Under the pieces are notes generated by a model, which ran no database searches, was not told the origin of the DNA, and worked only from the letters and a program-made list of their open reading frames with translations. A stretch of 64,000 nucleotides of DNA from Conus ventricosus (Eukaryota; Mollusca; Gastropoda; Neogastropoda; Conidae): contig CM031601.1 of the NCBI GenBank assembly GCA_018398815.1, positions 17,836,549 through 17,900,548 of the forward strand, in the 5' to 3' direction. This document shows positions 12,344 through 24,069 of this stretch, one piece after another. A program made the position numbers and the translations under genes. Position 1 is the stretch's first letter; the number at the start of each line of letters is the position of its first letter.

Positions 12344-13253
12344 ATGTATGCACAAGAGGTGTTCTTCAGTGCACCAAAATACTTACTGAAAAAACTTCAA
12401 AGTATTGATTCCAAAGCATATAAGATAGCCATGGGACTACCAGTCCATGCCTCTTGTGCAAAAGCATACAGTGCTGCTGAGATATTAGCACTGGAAGAAT
12501 ATAGGAATCTTGCAGGCACCAAATTTTCTATAGACAATAATTTAGGCCTTGAAATAAATATGAAATCGGACACTGATTTTCCCCAAAGGGCTAAAAGTAT
12601 ATCATCTCAAACGACTCTAAGAACATATACTTCCTCGATTTTAGAATCCTCAGACATCAAACTAACATCTGTTGCAAAAAGATCTATTGTGTCTCCTGTC
12701 CATCCCTGGAAACTAGTACGAGCACATTTTGAAATTGAGCATACAGATTTAACAAAGGCTGAAAATACTAAATTATTGTTATCCAATATCAAAATGCATT
12801 TGCATGATCACTATTCCCACCATTTTTAAGATGAATCATTTATCAATAAACATGCAGGTGCAGCATACAATATCCCAGGCCTTAACAAAGAAAAGTGTTA
12901 TCTCGGAAAAAAACAACAAATCTATATTCACTGCTAAGTTATTTGCTATAATTATGGCTTTGAAGTTTGTTGTTGATTACCCTCAAAATTTATTTAAAGT
13001 TGTTTTATGTGTAGATTCCAAGTCAGTTCTTACTGCAAAGAAGAATTTTAAATTAAAAGTTCGACCTGCGAAAATCACTGAAATGAATAATTTAGTACAT
13101 TTCCTCTCAGTCAGAGACACTGACATAACATTTCTTTGGGTGCCCTCCCACCGTAGGTTATATTATAATGAAAAGGTCGATGTTCTAGCAAAGAGAGGAG
13201 CAAAACGATCATCAGATTCACATTTTTTTAACTTCTCTGTCTTTGAAAAGTAG
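12344..13253 (+). pseudogene. LINE ORF2 3' end with RNase H, second fragment, opposite orientation
   Basis: The plus strand first encodes the connector region (contains KLQSIDSKAYKIAMGLP and HPWKLVRAHFEI). After a stop and frame change at about 12830, it encodes an RNase H domain with FTAKLFAIIMAL, VVLCVDSKSVL and LWVPSHRRLYYNEKVDVLAK. The usual Glu of TAELYAI is Lys here, and the YTDGS block is lost. The fragment belongs to the same broad LINE type as 11465-12281, from a different copy. It ends near 13255, where a Penelope-like fragment begins. Confidence 0.75.
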
Positions 13254-13255
13254 TT

Positions 13256-13815
13256 ACAGACTCAGAATTAAAAACATATTTAGAGTATATTTCGACAGGG
13301 TCGCCCTGTCTTCTTCAGCTCACTGTTGCTGTTGTGGCAGCGAGGCCTGGTGGGACGACTGTTGTGTGGGGTGAGCGGTTGTCAGGATCTGATTGTAGAT
13401 GGGGGGAAGTTCAAAGCCTTGATCTCTGTTCAGGCTGGGGCGTCTGGTCTTAATTTCAATGGCTTCTTTAACTTTTCTTTTTGTGAGGTAGGGCTCTGTA
13501 GATAAAATCTTGGTTTCTTGGGGGCTGAAACTGTGGTCTGTGGTTTGTAGATGTTCATGTATGGCAGAAGTAGATCGGTTTTGGTGTTCCTGTAGACGGG
13601 TGGTGAGTGGTCTTGTTGTCTCGCCAATGTAGGTATGGGTACGGTCTTGACACCCTACCTGGTACACTACACCACACTGCTTGAGGGGGTCCGTTTTGTC
13701 TTTGACATGGGTCAGTTGCTGGCGTAGGGAGTAGATGGGTTTATGGAACACTTTGCATCCATGTTGTTGGAAGGTCCTGGCTAGACGCTCTGAGACTCCT
13801 TTAATGTAAGGGATT
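13256..13815 (-). pseudogene. Penelope-like element fragment with GIY-YIG endonuclease
   Basis: Reading minus from about 13815, the frame has KGVSERLARTFQQHGCK-type sequence and then a GIY-YIG nuclease core: GVVYQVGC (GVxY in place of GIY), THTYIGETTRPLTTRLQEH (YIG block and Arg) and KVKEAIEIKTRRPSLNRDQG (catalytic Glu region). In Penelope-like retroelements this domain lies C-terminal to the reverse transcriptase and nicks the target. No reverse transcriptase is present, so this is a 3' fragment. The domain itself is open. The copy at 17954-18583 is homologous. Confidence 0.85.
13285..13320 (-). ncRNA. Possible hammerhead-ribozyme-like motif of a Penelope-like element
   Basis: On the minus strand CTGAAGAA is followed by a 7-bp stem (GACAGGG/CCCTGTC) with a 3-nt loop and then GAAA. 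This resembles the hammerhead core CUGANGA-stem II-GAAA. Penelope-like elements are known to carry such ribozymes. Stems I and III and the cleavage site were not resolved, so the call is tentative. Confidence 0.3.
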
Positions 13816-14040
13816 CTCTATGTCTATTGTCAGTGCAAGAGAGCTATACTTTGGCAGAAAAAGTACATTTTTTTCATTTTCATTTGACAGAAAGAGAAAC
13901 CGGGTGTTTCTATTTACACGATGAAATGAAAAATATGCATGAAAAATTAAGTAAGTACGATCAAAACATTTGTTGTAGACGACAGATAAGTTCCTTGATC
14001 TGTAGATGGAAATTGGATTGTTTAAAAACAAAGTATGTCA
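13816..14040. other. Unassigned junction sequence
   Basis: AT-rich sequence lies between the Penelope-like fragment and the next LINE. No gene is seen. Confidence 0.4.
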
Positions 14041-16750
14041 AAAATATACATCCGGGCGGGGCGACTATCCCCAACCCGGCGGGTCCCTGGGTGGCGGATA
14101 GGGGGTCGGCCCCCAGATATGAAGGTTAGCTGCGATATAAGTCAGGCTTGCCTGGTCGATAAGCAGTCCTGGACCAACTGGCGATGTTCGTACCAGGACG
14201 GGGTGGGGTAACAGGTGGCACTGTTACACCATATCAAATTCCCCATGTGTCCTATGACGGGTTCATCATGCGAGAAAGAGGCGCATAAAAACCTCTAGCC
14301 GCGGGGAAGGAAAACCTCGGAGAAACAAACCAGGGTAGGGGATGCTCATTAGCCTTGGTTGCCAAGTCGCCTACGAGAGGGAAACTCGGACAAGAAAACC
14401 AACGCCGAAGACGGATGTACTGGGCCCTTGGCGCGTAACGGCAGTACAACGCATCTACGTCATGGATGGACAACCTCATAGATTTTCGATATGGTGCTCT
14501 ACTAGAGGAGTCCCGCCGGGCTAGTAGAGTGCCGGGCCCTGTGCCTCAAAAGGGCCCACCCCATGCGACTGGTGGTCACCCCGTCCCGGTGAGAGGAGCC
14601 AGGCATCGGAGGCGGAGGGAAAATGCTACTGGCCGAAAAACATCTGACCCCGGAGAAACCCCTAGACCACTCAACATTCTCCAGTGGAATGCAGAGGGCG
14701 TCTACCACAAAAAGATCCCACTTACTGAGAGAATGTAACACAAAAACATTGATGTGGCCTGTATCCAAGAGACACATCTGAAACCCAATCACAAGTTTAG
14801 AGTCAGAGGTTACCAAACCTTCAAGATGGACAAAGAAGGAAGACCGAAAGGAGGAGTGCAGATACTCGTCAAGAACAGTATTCCAGCCTCAGAATTTACA
14901 GTGGACACAAATCAGGAAGCTGAAATCCACGGAATCAAGATTACAGTGGACAAGACTGTCATCACCATCTTCAATGTGTACTGCCCACAAGACAAAGAGC
15001 TGTCTCTACAGAAAATGGACATACCATCAGAGAACTGCATAGTAGTTGGTGACTTTAACAGCCACTCAACCTGTTGGGGTTACAGTGAGAATGACCGAAG
15101 AGGAGACGAAGTGGAGGACTGGCAGATAGAAAGCAACCTGCTTCTGCTGAATGATCCAGAAGACCCACGAACCTTCTTCTCTCGCCGATGGCCCACCAAG
15201 ACCACCCCAGATCTTGCCTTTGCCACTGACGCCCTTGCCCAAAAAACCAGCAGGAAGGTACAGAACCAGTTGGCAGGCAGCGACCACAGACCAGTACTAC
15301 TGGCCATCAATTTGCAGTACACATCAGGCAATGCCAAGTCCTTTCCCAGATGGAACTACAGGAAGGCAGATTGGGAGATGTTCGCGGGCCTCTCTGACGA
15401 GTACTGTAAGACCATCAAAGTGGACGATTACAACATCAACAGAGCCACCAAAAAAAATCAACCAAGCCATCCTGAGGCAATTCCACGTGGCGCTCGAAAG
15501 AACTACATGCCATATTGGACAGAAGAACTGCAGGAGCTTAAAGATGAAGTGACAAGGACCAGAGAGGAGGTGGAAAACAACCCATCACAAGAAAACAACA
15601 TCTCTCTCAAAGCCTGCACTGCCAAATACAGAAAGGCCTACATCCAAGCTGCAAGAACAAGCTGGATGGAGAAAACAGAAAAGTTGAACCTTGACAGAGA
15701 TGGCAACAAGCTTTGGAAACTGACCAAAGCCATGAATAATGAAGAGACAAGGTCAGTGCCTGTCACGCTCCAAAATGATCAGGAGATTGTGACAGGGAGA
15801 GAGGCAGCGAACTGCTTCATAGACAGCTATGAGCAGACCAGCAACATCTCTGTGACAGAGGACAGAAAACAACAAGTCAATGATGAAATAAAGAATCATC
15901 AGGATGACCAAGACCAACCTGATTACATGGACAAGCCTTTCAAACTGAAAGAACTAGAAGAAGCCGCAAAATCGTTACTGGACAAAAAATCCCCCGGTCC
16001 TGACAAAGTCACCAACGAGATGCTCAAACACCTTGGCACCAAAGCAAAGACCAAACTCCTTGCTCTCTTCAACAACAGTTGGAAGATGGGGCATGTTCCA
16101 CAAAGCTGGCGAGAAGCTGATATGGTACCCATACATAAGAAGGGCAAAGACAGAGTTAGGGCTGACAGCTATCGCCATATCAGCCTCACCAGCTGCGTGG
16201 GCAAGCTCCTAGAGCGTATGATCAATTCGCGGCTAGTTTGGCACCTGGAGAAGAACAACACCATCACTCCAGAGCAGGCAGGCTTCCGCCAACATCATTC
16301 CACTGAGGATCAAGTGACCTACATAGCCCAGAAGATCGAGGATGGCTTCCAGGACAAACAGCATACTCTGGCGGTGTGGATAGACATGGAAAAGGCGTAC
16401 GACAAAGTCTGGAAGGATGACCTCCGGAGAAAACTCCAGAAGGGTGGTGTGACTGGCTGTATGTACCAATAGATCTCGCAGTACCTGAAAAATAGGAAGG
16501 CCCGAGTCCATGTCAACGGAGCATATAGTCAGAAGAAGACACTAAGAGCAGGAGTCCCTCAAGGAGGTGTCCTCAGCCCTACCCTATTCCTTGTCTTTGT
16601 CAACGACATCGTCAGAGATGTACCACGCAAAGTCCAAGGAGCCATCTATGCAGACGATCTTGTCCTATGGTGCTCGGAAGAGCACCTCACAACTGCCAAC
16701 TACAGGCTACAGCAGGCGCTGAATGTTCTTGAAAGCTGGACGAAACAGTG
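14041..16750 (+). pseudogene. LINE with apurinic-type endonuclease and reverse transcriptase, 3'-truncated
   Basis: A GC-rich 5' region (CCGGGCGGGGCGACTATCCC at about 14050) precedes a small open frame (14466-14738, possible ORF1 tail). ORF2 then follows. The endonuclease shows CIQETHL (Glu), NVYCPQ, VVGDFNSHS, TTPDLAF and GSDHRPV (catalytic Asp-His). The RT shows KSPGPDKVTNEML, AGFRQHHST and VWIDMEKAYDKVWKDD. A TAG at 16470-16472 interrupts it, and the reading continues with AGVPQGGVLSPTLF and YADD (16647-16658) until about 16750. There it breaks off against a different LINE. One in-frame stop plus the 3' loss make it inactive. Confidence 0.88.
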
Positions 16751-17953
16751 GCTGTATGTGAAAGGATTGAGTCGGATCATATGTCTGTCAAATTGAACTT
16801 AAACTGTTTTTGTGATCAAGAAAACAATGTGCCAAACAGATGCAACTGCAGTATTCAAAAATTTGTGTGGAGAGCAGATTTTGCTGATGTATGCTATGGC
16901 AATATTTTGGCAGATGAATTTCAAGAAAAAAAATACGTGGAATGTACGACTCTGTCTTGGCAAGTGTGCGTGAAAAATGTGTTTATTCTGATTTTTTCAA
17001 TTACACGTGGAGTCAAGCAAGGCTGTCTTTTAAGCCCACAGTTTTCTTTTTATTCAAATAAGCTTGCTATAGAACTCTCAAGAAATAGTAAACATAGTAT
17101 TCAGGTTATTCCAGGTTCTTTGGAGAGATTTTTATGATGATGTTTGCTGATGATGTAATTCTGTTGTCTAGTACAGCAATAGGATTGCAAAAGCAATTGA
17201 ATGTTTTGAAACAGGGAGCTGATAAACTACAGTTGACAGTAAACCTTGAAAAAAAAGCAAAAAAGCATTACTGTGTTTTGTAAAGGTGGATATTTAGCTT
17301 GGAATGAAGTTTGGTGGTTTGGTAATTCTGAGGTTAAAGTCACCAGTTCGTACAAATACTTAGGTATGTTTTTTACAACAAAATTAAGTTGGAATTTAGC
17401 TTGGTGTGAAACAAGTAGAAAAGGCAAAAAAGGAGTGATAGAAATTTTGAGAACATTAAAGAAAATAAATACTTCTGATCCACACATATTTTGGAAGCTA
17501 TTTGATACCCAGATTGAACCGATTCTTACATATGGTGCTGAAATATTGGGACTTGAAAATAGTCTAAAATTGAAAGAGTCCACACTTATGCGATCAAACG
17601 GTTTCTGAATATTCCGATTCATTCATCGAATAAAATAGCTTACGGTGAAACAGGAAGGTACTCTTTGTACATCAGATGTATTGTAAAGTGTGTTAGATAC
17701 TGGTGTAAAGTAATACGATTACCAGTAGCTAGACCGAGCAGGCAAGCCTATGACATGATGCTGCAACAATGTGAGTTAGGAAATGTTAACTGGGCCTCTA
17801 AGATTAAGAAAGTGCTAACAGAGAATGGGTTTGGAATAGTGTGGTTGAGCCAGGGAGTCGGAAACGAAACCGTTTTTATGTATGAATTCAGAGATAGATT
17901 AATTTTCTCATACAAACAAAACTGGCACTGCCAACTAGAAGAACATGATAAAT

Positions 17954-18583
17954 GTTAGCGACTACCGGATTTACACAGGTCACTCAGCTAGGAATAGCAC
18001 TTACTTGGAGCTTTCGACAGACCTCCGTCTGTCTTCAGCGGTGGTGTGGCTACTGGGTGAACTGGCATTCAGTGGACACGACCACGGGTCGAACCCTGGT
18101 CATGTGACTGAACGATGAGGGTGTTGTACACCGATGGCAAGGTGTGTCTGCCCCGGTCCAGGTTGAGTGTGGGGTTGTTGGCGGCAATATGTATAGCCTC
18201 CTTCACCCCACGCTGAAACCATCTATTGTCACGGTCGAGAACGCTGATGTTTTCATAATCGAACAGATGTTGCTGGGCGTGTAGGTGGGCGCCTACTGGT
18301 GATGATTCCCTTTTGTGTTCTGTCAAGCGTTTTCGAAGGTTTCTCGCAGTTTCCCCGACATAGTTTTCTTCACAGTCACGACAGTCTATTTGGTAGATCA
18401 CTCCAGACTTGTCCAGTTTGTCGGTGTTGTCCTTGGGGGCGACCAGCTGGCTACGGATGGTGTTGCTAGGTTTGGGATGTACGGAGACACCGGTTTTCCT
18501 GATCTTCCTGCTCAAGGCTTCAGTCACACCGCGGACATAGGGGATGGTGACATGTCCTTTACGCATGGTTTGGTCTTGTTTGG
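17954..18583 (-). mobile_element. Penelope-like GIY-YIG fragment nested in a LINE
   Basis: The minus strand carries an open GIY-YIG endonuclease region. Visible are IPYVRGVTEALSRKI, GVIYQIDCRDC, ENYVGETARNLRKRLTEHKR and RGVKEAIHIAANNPTLNLDRG. TAAAT occurs at both borders (17949-17953 and 18584-18588). Removing the insert with one TAAAT joins the host LINE in frame, so the borders are probably exact. The insert lacks a reverse transcriptase and is a 3'-end copy. Confidence 0.8.
18008..18040 (-). ncRNA. Possible hammerhead-like motif, second copy
   Basis: On the minus strand CTGAA is followed by a GACAGAC/GTCTGTC stem with loop GGAG and then GAAA. The stem sequence differs from the 13.3 kb copy but the pairing is kept, which supports a structured RNA. 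Ribozyme status is unproven. Confidence 0.3.
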
Positions 18584-18980
18584 TAAATATTCCTGGTTCC
18601 ATTCCTTCAAAAGTAACTTGGAGGCAGAAAAGTATTTACATCTAGTATCTAATCGGTGGCAAAGAGGTATCCTTGCAAGATTTAGAAATAGAACACTGGG
18701 ATTAAATGCTAACAAAAGATGGTATCTAAATAATGATGCTGTTGATGATTCATGTCCATTGTGTAATGATATTGCCATTAGAGAAGATGAGTTACATTTT
18801 TTGTTCACTTGTCCTGCTTATGAGAACATTAAAAAAAAAAGACTCTTTGATCATAACACAGTCAATAGTCGAAACCTGAACAATATCTTGCAATCAAATG
18901 ATGAAACATTGTTAAAGATGCTAGCAAAACATGTAACAGAAGCTGCAGACACGCGGAAGAAAATTATGAATGAATAAAAG

Positions 18981-19437
18981 TTCAAAACACTGAGGGGATA
19001 TCAATTATATTTCATTTTTATTGTTTAGAATACTTACTTGACCTTAAATCTTGGTGGTTCAAGTGAATGGCTTTCATAATATCAAGCCAGATGAATTATT
19101 TGTACAGAGAATATATGTGAATGGGGAGAAGAGAGGATAAGGATATAAATGCGTGCGTGCAAGTCGATGGAAGATAGGATGGATCAGTGTGCGTATGTGA
19201 AGGGAATGGTTGTTGTGTGAGAATGATTTTGTACCAGAACATATACACGAAACGCAAATGAGTTTTGGAAATGGAAATCATTTCTTAATTTTGCTTAGTT
19301 GTGTAGACACCTAATTTGCAGTTTTTCGTTCATTTTCTTTTCCTCTACGCAGAAAAAAAGACATTGTTTCCCCTTGACAAAAAGACTATTAGCCAATGTC
19401 AATAAAATAAAAGATGTCAGTGTCAGTGTCTCTGTCT

Positions 19438-19438
<1 letters not shown>
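18981..19438. other. No recognisable gene
   Basis: AT-rich sequence follows the LINE end. No family match is seen. Confidence 0.5.

Positions 19439-19532
<94 letters not shown>
19439..19532. repeat. (CA)n microsatellite
   Basis: About 90 bp of CA repeats with one AAACAAAC interruption. Thr/His open frames through it are artefacts. Confidence 0.97.
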
Positions 19533-19533
<1 letters not shown>

Positions 19534-19885
19534 CACTCAACCCTCCCGCCCTCGACTCCCCATCCCGTACTGTGTACCCTCCCACCTCACCCCCCTCCCA
19601 CCCCCTCAGTCCACTCTTTACAAACTAGTACAAAAGAAACGCGTGCCATGTTTTGCTATCTGGGTATTATTCACTGTGTTGTATGACTTCCATTTTCAGT
19701 ATTTTCGGATATAACTTTGAAATCATGAACGTGTACATTTGCCCTACATTGTAAAAAAAATGGCACTGTAAATGGTGAACATGTAATGTCAATACTGTCA
19801 ATAAAGGGCAGGGCAATGTCTTTCAAGAAAGAAGTCTGTTGAATCAGTGGAGAGAATGAGCGAAAGTGGGCTGGATGCAGTGTAT
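19533..19885. other. No recognisable gene
   Basis: A C-rich stretch (19530-19620) is followed by AT-rich sequence. Nothing further is seen. Confidence 0.5.
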
Positions 19886-19896
19886 GCCTCTGTCTC

Positions 19897-19930
<34 letters not shown>

Positions 19931-19973
19931 CCTCTCTCTCTCTCTCTCTGTCTTTCCACCCCCCCCCCCCCAC

Positions 19974-20058
<85 letters not shown>
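19886..20058. repeat. Compound microsatellite (CTGT)n, (CT)n, C-run, (GT)n
   Basis: The tetranucleotide CTGT/GTCT run passes into CT, a poly-C of about 12, and ~80 bp of GT. Confidence 0.97.
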
Positions 20059-20060
<2 letters not shown>

Positions 20061-21060
20061 GTGTGGTGTGTGTGTGGTGACTGTGTTGCATAAGACATGT
20101 ATACTATAGGCACATATCAGCACACTCTTAATTCCACATGACCTTTCCAATGTAAAACTGTTAGCAGAAGGATTTGTCTCTGAGCCGACACTATCACAGT
20201 TCTGACCCAAATAACGTTCTGCAGGAATATGATTGGAATCAGATCTCTTAGACACTCGTAACTCATATGAATTACACAATAATGCAAACAAATCACACGA
20301 CACGATCGATCGAATGACCGACCCAACAAACGCACGAAGAAAACAATGATGGAACGAACAAGCAAACGTGTGTACCAAAGAAAAGGAGGAATAAAGAAAA
20401 AAAGAAACGCAAGAGAAAATTCGCAAAGAGTGTACCAAAGAATGAAAAAATATAATCGATTGCAAAACAAACTCGTCTAAAAACATAGCTGGAGAAGGGG
20501 GGGGGGGGGGGGGGCTGTTGTCGCAAACTCTATGTGGCATTAATTTCAATATAACACTTTCTTTTTTCTCGGATCAATGGAGCACCTAAGGTGGTAGGGT
20601 TTTTTTTCTTTACTTTCTTTTTCTTTTCTTTTTTTAAAACTTTTTTCTTATTTTTTCGCTAAGGCCAAAATCCACCTCTTCATTTTTTGGTGCTTCACAC
20701 TGTCCTCTTCATCTGGAAAAAAACAACAACAACAACAACAACAACAACTAATTTCCACAACTAGGTTTTTTCTCTCTTTTTTTTCTTCTTTTTTTTTTCT
20801 TTTTTTTCTCTTCTTTCCCAACCACTCTCTTACACATCATGCATAGTCTGTGTGTTATTTTACAAATAGGCATAATTTTGCTGATTTTAGTGTTTTGGCA
20901 ATTAATACGAAGTGTCTGGGTTTGTTAATGTTCTAATGTGTGGTGTACTGGCACACTCACTCGGATAATGTGTTGCTTATACAAAGGAAACAACATAATT
21001 GAGACCAAGGACTTAATTATTTTCAGTTATTCATTTTGTTTTACACATACACCCGCACAC
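20059..21060. other. No gene; homopolymer and (CAA)n patches
   Basis: A G-run lies at about 20498-20514, T-rich tracts at 20600-20650 and 20765-20815, and (AAC)n at about 20724-20750. The long reverse-strand open frame in this region has no family features. Confidence 0.5.
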
Positions 21061-21372
21061 ACACTCTCCCCCCCCCCTCTCTCTCTCTCCCTCTCTCTCT
21101 CAAATATGTTAATAATGGAAGGTACCTGTTAAAGACACAATACTAAAGCAGAATTATGCGTAAGCAACCATTTCCGTATATACACACGCCTGGAAGGATA
21201 TCACTGGTCCCGATTGCTCTTCTCCCTCTCCTTCCCCCTACCCAAGGGCGTGAGCACTCTTCACGTCACACCACCACTACCACCATCACCCACCCACCCC
21301 AACACCCATCCATCCCCCACACCCACCCTCCACATCCACCGGCCCCCACTCACACACACCCCTCCCCCCAAA

Positions 21373-21450
<78 letters not shown>

Positions 21451-21484
21451 ACACAAAACCACACACACACACACCTTCACAGAG

Positions 21485-21568
<84 letters not shown>

Positions 21569-21700
21569 TAGACAGACAGACAGACAATATAACACATTTA
21601 AAAATCAGATAAAACATTAGGTGAAATAACAGATGAATGAAGGAACGAATGCTCTCTCTCTCCCGCTCTCTCTCTCTCTCTCTCTAGTTGTATTAGAAAG
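21061..21700. repeat. Simple-repeat cluster: CT, CCA-rich, (CA)n, (GA)n, (GACA)n
   Basis: (CA)n at 21377-21449, (GA)n at 21482-21540, (GACA)n at 21540-21586, and a (CT)n patch at 21650-21686. Confidence 0.95.
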
Positions 21701-21833
21701 TGGGATCTTCTTCTTCTTCCTAAAATACTGGTTCACTCAAAAACGAGTAGGTCACCAGCGCGCAAGTCATCTTTCAGTGTTTTAAATGCCTTCTCCTGCT
21801 CTTGCGCCCACTTAAATGGGTTATCTTTTCTTG

Positions 21834-22055
21834 TCAGTTTCTCAGAGGGTCTGATTTTGTCGCGAGGTTTGGAATGAACCGCGCGTTGAAACTGACAAGA
21901 CCAAGAAAGCTTCTGACCTCAGATGCTGATTTTGGCCTCTCTGCGGTTTTAATTGCCTTGACCTTTTCGGACGATGGTCCTATCCCTTTATCAGACAAGA
22001 GAAATCCCATGAACTGTAGTTTATCAATTCTGTACATACACTTGTCTTTGTTCAA
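21834..22055 (-). pseudogene. Gypsy reverse transcriptase thumb/connection fragment
   Basis: The minus frame contains KCMYRIDKLQFMGFLLSDKG then EVRSFLGLVSFNARFIPNLA, classic gypsy sequence downstream of the RT active site. Translation continues past a stop near 21834 with EKAFKTLKDDL-like residues at the start of the RNase H domain. It belongs to the same element as 22760-23660, separated from it by the minisatellite. Confidence 0.85.
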
Positions 22056-22097
22056 CGTCAGTCAGTTTCTTTCAGTTTTGTCAACACTTTTTCCAGT

Positions 22098-22765
22098 CAT
22101 CTGGCATGTTCTTCAACAGTCAGCATAGATGATAATGACATCTGGCATGTTCTTCAACAGTCAGCATAGATGATAATGACATCTGTCATGTTCTTCAACA
22201 GTCAGCATAGATGATAATGACATCTGTCATGTTCTTCAACAGTCAGCATAGATGATAATGACATCTGTCATGTTCTTCAACAGTCAGCATAGATGATAAT
22301 GTCATCTGTCATGTTCTTCAACAGTCAGCATAGATGATAATGACATCTGTCATGTTCTTCAACAGTCAGCATAGATGATAATGACATCTGTCATGTTCTT
22401 CAACAGTCAGCATAGATGATAATGACATCTGTCATGTTCTTCAACAGTCAGCATAGATGATAATGACATCTGTCATGTTCTTCAACAGTCAGCATAGATG
22501 ATAATGACATCTGTCATGTTCTTCAACAGTCAGCATAGATGATAATGACATCTGTCATGTTCTTCAACAGTCAGCATAGATGATAATGTCATCTGTCATG
22601 TTCTTCAACAGTCAGCATAGATGATAATGACATCTGTCATGTTCTTCAACAGTCAGCATCGATGATAATGACATCTGGCATGTTCTTCAACAGTCAGCAT
22701 AGATGATAATGTCATCTGGCATGTTCTTCAACAGTCAGCATAGATGATAATGTCATCTGTCATGT
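22098..22765. repeat. 41-bp minisatellite, about 16 copies, inside gypsy RT
   Basis: The unit CATGTTCTTCAACAGTCAGC plus ATAGATGATAATGACATCTGT repeats with a strict 41-bp period and only single-base variants (GG/GT, TGACA/TGTCA). On the minus strand one frame of the unit reads DVIIYAD. This is the part of gypsy RT immediately around the active site. The unit is not a multiple of 3, so expansion destroys the frame. Confidence 0.95.
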
Positions 22766-23660
22766 TCGTACTACCAGGGCAATCCTGCAGTAGCCTACCT
22801 GCTGAATGGTGTATTGATAGATTTCAGGTGCTGAGCTAGCTCCAAACATTAGTCTCTTGTACCTGAACAACCCTACATGTGTAGCGAAAGTTGTAATTGG
22901 GCGAGAAACTTCGTCAAGTTCTATCTGATGAAAGCCCATGTTTAGGTCTAGTTTTGAAAACACTTTGGTCCCATTCATTTCTAGAAGCGTTTCTTTGACT
23001 GTCGGAATGGGAAAACGTTTTCTATGTATAGCGTCATTTGCTTGTCGCATGTCTATGCACAGCCTTACGTCACCGTTTGGTTTTGGAACAACCACGATCG
23101 GACTCACGAAAGAAGCTAGACCATCGGCACGTTCAGGTATGTCTAATGCTTCCAGTTCTGCGATTTTGTTTTCGACTTTTTGCCTCAGACTGAACGGAAT
23201 GCGTCTTGCTTTCTGAACGACTGGTTTAACATCTGTCTTCACATGTAATTTGATCTGTTTATTTTTCAGTTTCCCTAGCCCTTCGTACAAGTCTGCATAT
23301 TCAGCTTTGTTTTCTGGCTTTGCTGTCACAGAACAAGCATTTACATCCTTTGGTAGACCTATTCTTAGCACGTTGAGTTTCTCTGCACTTTCCTTCCCAA
23401 GTAGTGTAACATCTTTTTCACATGTAACAACAAACTCACATCTATGTTTGTTTTCTTTGAATTCAACCACAAACGTCTCTGCTTGGAACGTACCAAGAAC
23501 AGAAAGCGGTTTGCCATGACCATGGGCAAAGAGTTTTCTACTTTGTGTTTTCTGTGATGTGCACTTGACTTTCTTCTTCTTCAACATTTCTCAAGTTTCC
23601 TGATCAGGAATGTTGATACTTGCCCCAGAGTCAATTACAGCTGACAAAGGGATACCACCG
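22760..23660 (-). pseudogene. Gypsy protease and N-terminal reverse transcriptase
   Basis: The aspartic protease motif AVIDSGASINI lies at the 5' end, separated by a stop near 23591 from a 275-codon frame. That frame contains RRIPFSLRQKVE, VSPIVVVPKPNGDVRLCIDM, FPIPTVKETL, FSKLDLNMGFHQIELD (first catalytic Asp) and GLFRYKRLMFGASSAPEIYQ. These are diagnostic of Ty3/gypsy RT. The frame then runs out at the 41-bp array, exactly where the YxDD-type second catalytic motif should follow. The protein would cleave Gag-Pol and copy element RNA in cytoplasmic particles, but this copy cannot be functional. Confidence 0.85.
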
Positions 23661-23816
23661 ACACTCAGATCTGCAGACTCAGTGTGTGCACAGTGTGAAA
23701 TACTGAATACAAAATCACTTTTCATTCAATTGTACACCAGTATTGTCAAGATCAGTATTGTACATCAGTATTGTCAACATCAGCTTGTGCATCAGCACCT
23801 TGCACAACAAAGTACA

Positions 23817-23850
<34 letters not shown>

Positions 23851-24069
23851 TGCATCAAAATTCACATTAGCATCGTCTGCATCAAAATACGCATCATGAT
23901 CATCATCGTGAGTACCAACAAGATGCGCATCATCATTATGATTATGAACATCACCATTCCTATCATGATCATCATCAACATGCATGACACGAACAATGCA
24001 AACTTGTCTTGTGCATCAACATACAGTTCACTTTCATCTTCATCACTGTCCTCTTTATGAACACATTTA

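Larger units (their letters stand above)
16755..18980 (+). pseudogene. LINE reverse transcriptase with C-terminal zinc motif, split by a nested insertion
   Basis: The fragment starts within the palm (ITRGVKQGCLLSPQ) and has FADD at 17143-17154 after frame changes. It continues with a YLGMFF thumb block, PILTYGAEILGLE and VWLSQGVGN. The coding stops at 17953 and resumes at 18584 with YSWFHSFKS, ending in a zinc motif CPLCND then HFLFTCPAY and a stop at about 18977. The gap is a Penelope-like insertion. Related copies lie at 33.5-34.8 kb and 35.7-37.2 kb, and the latter keeps the uninterrupted junction. Confidence 0.85.

Noticed and set aside
19671..20549. 292-codon minus-strand frame
   Set aside because: Much of it is His/Thr from a (CA)n tract, and the remainder shows no family features.
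22098..22765. CRISPR-like regular array
   Set aside because: There are no unique spacers. The whole 41-bp period is repeated, and it lies in a eukaryotic gypsy element.
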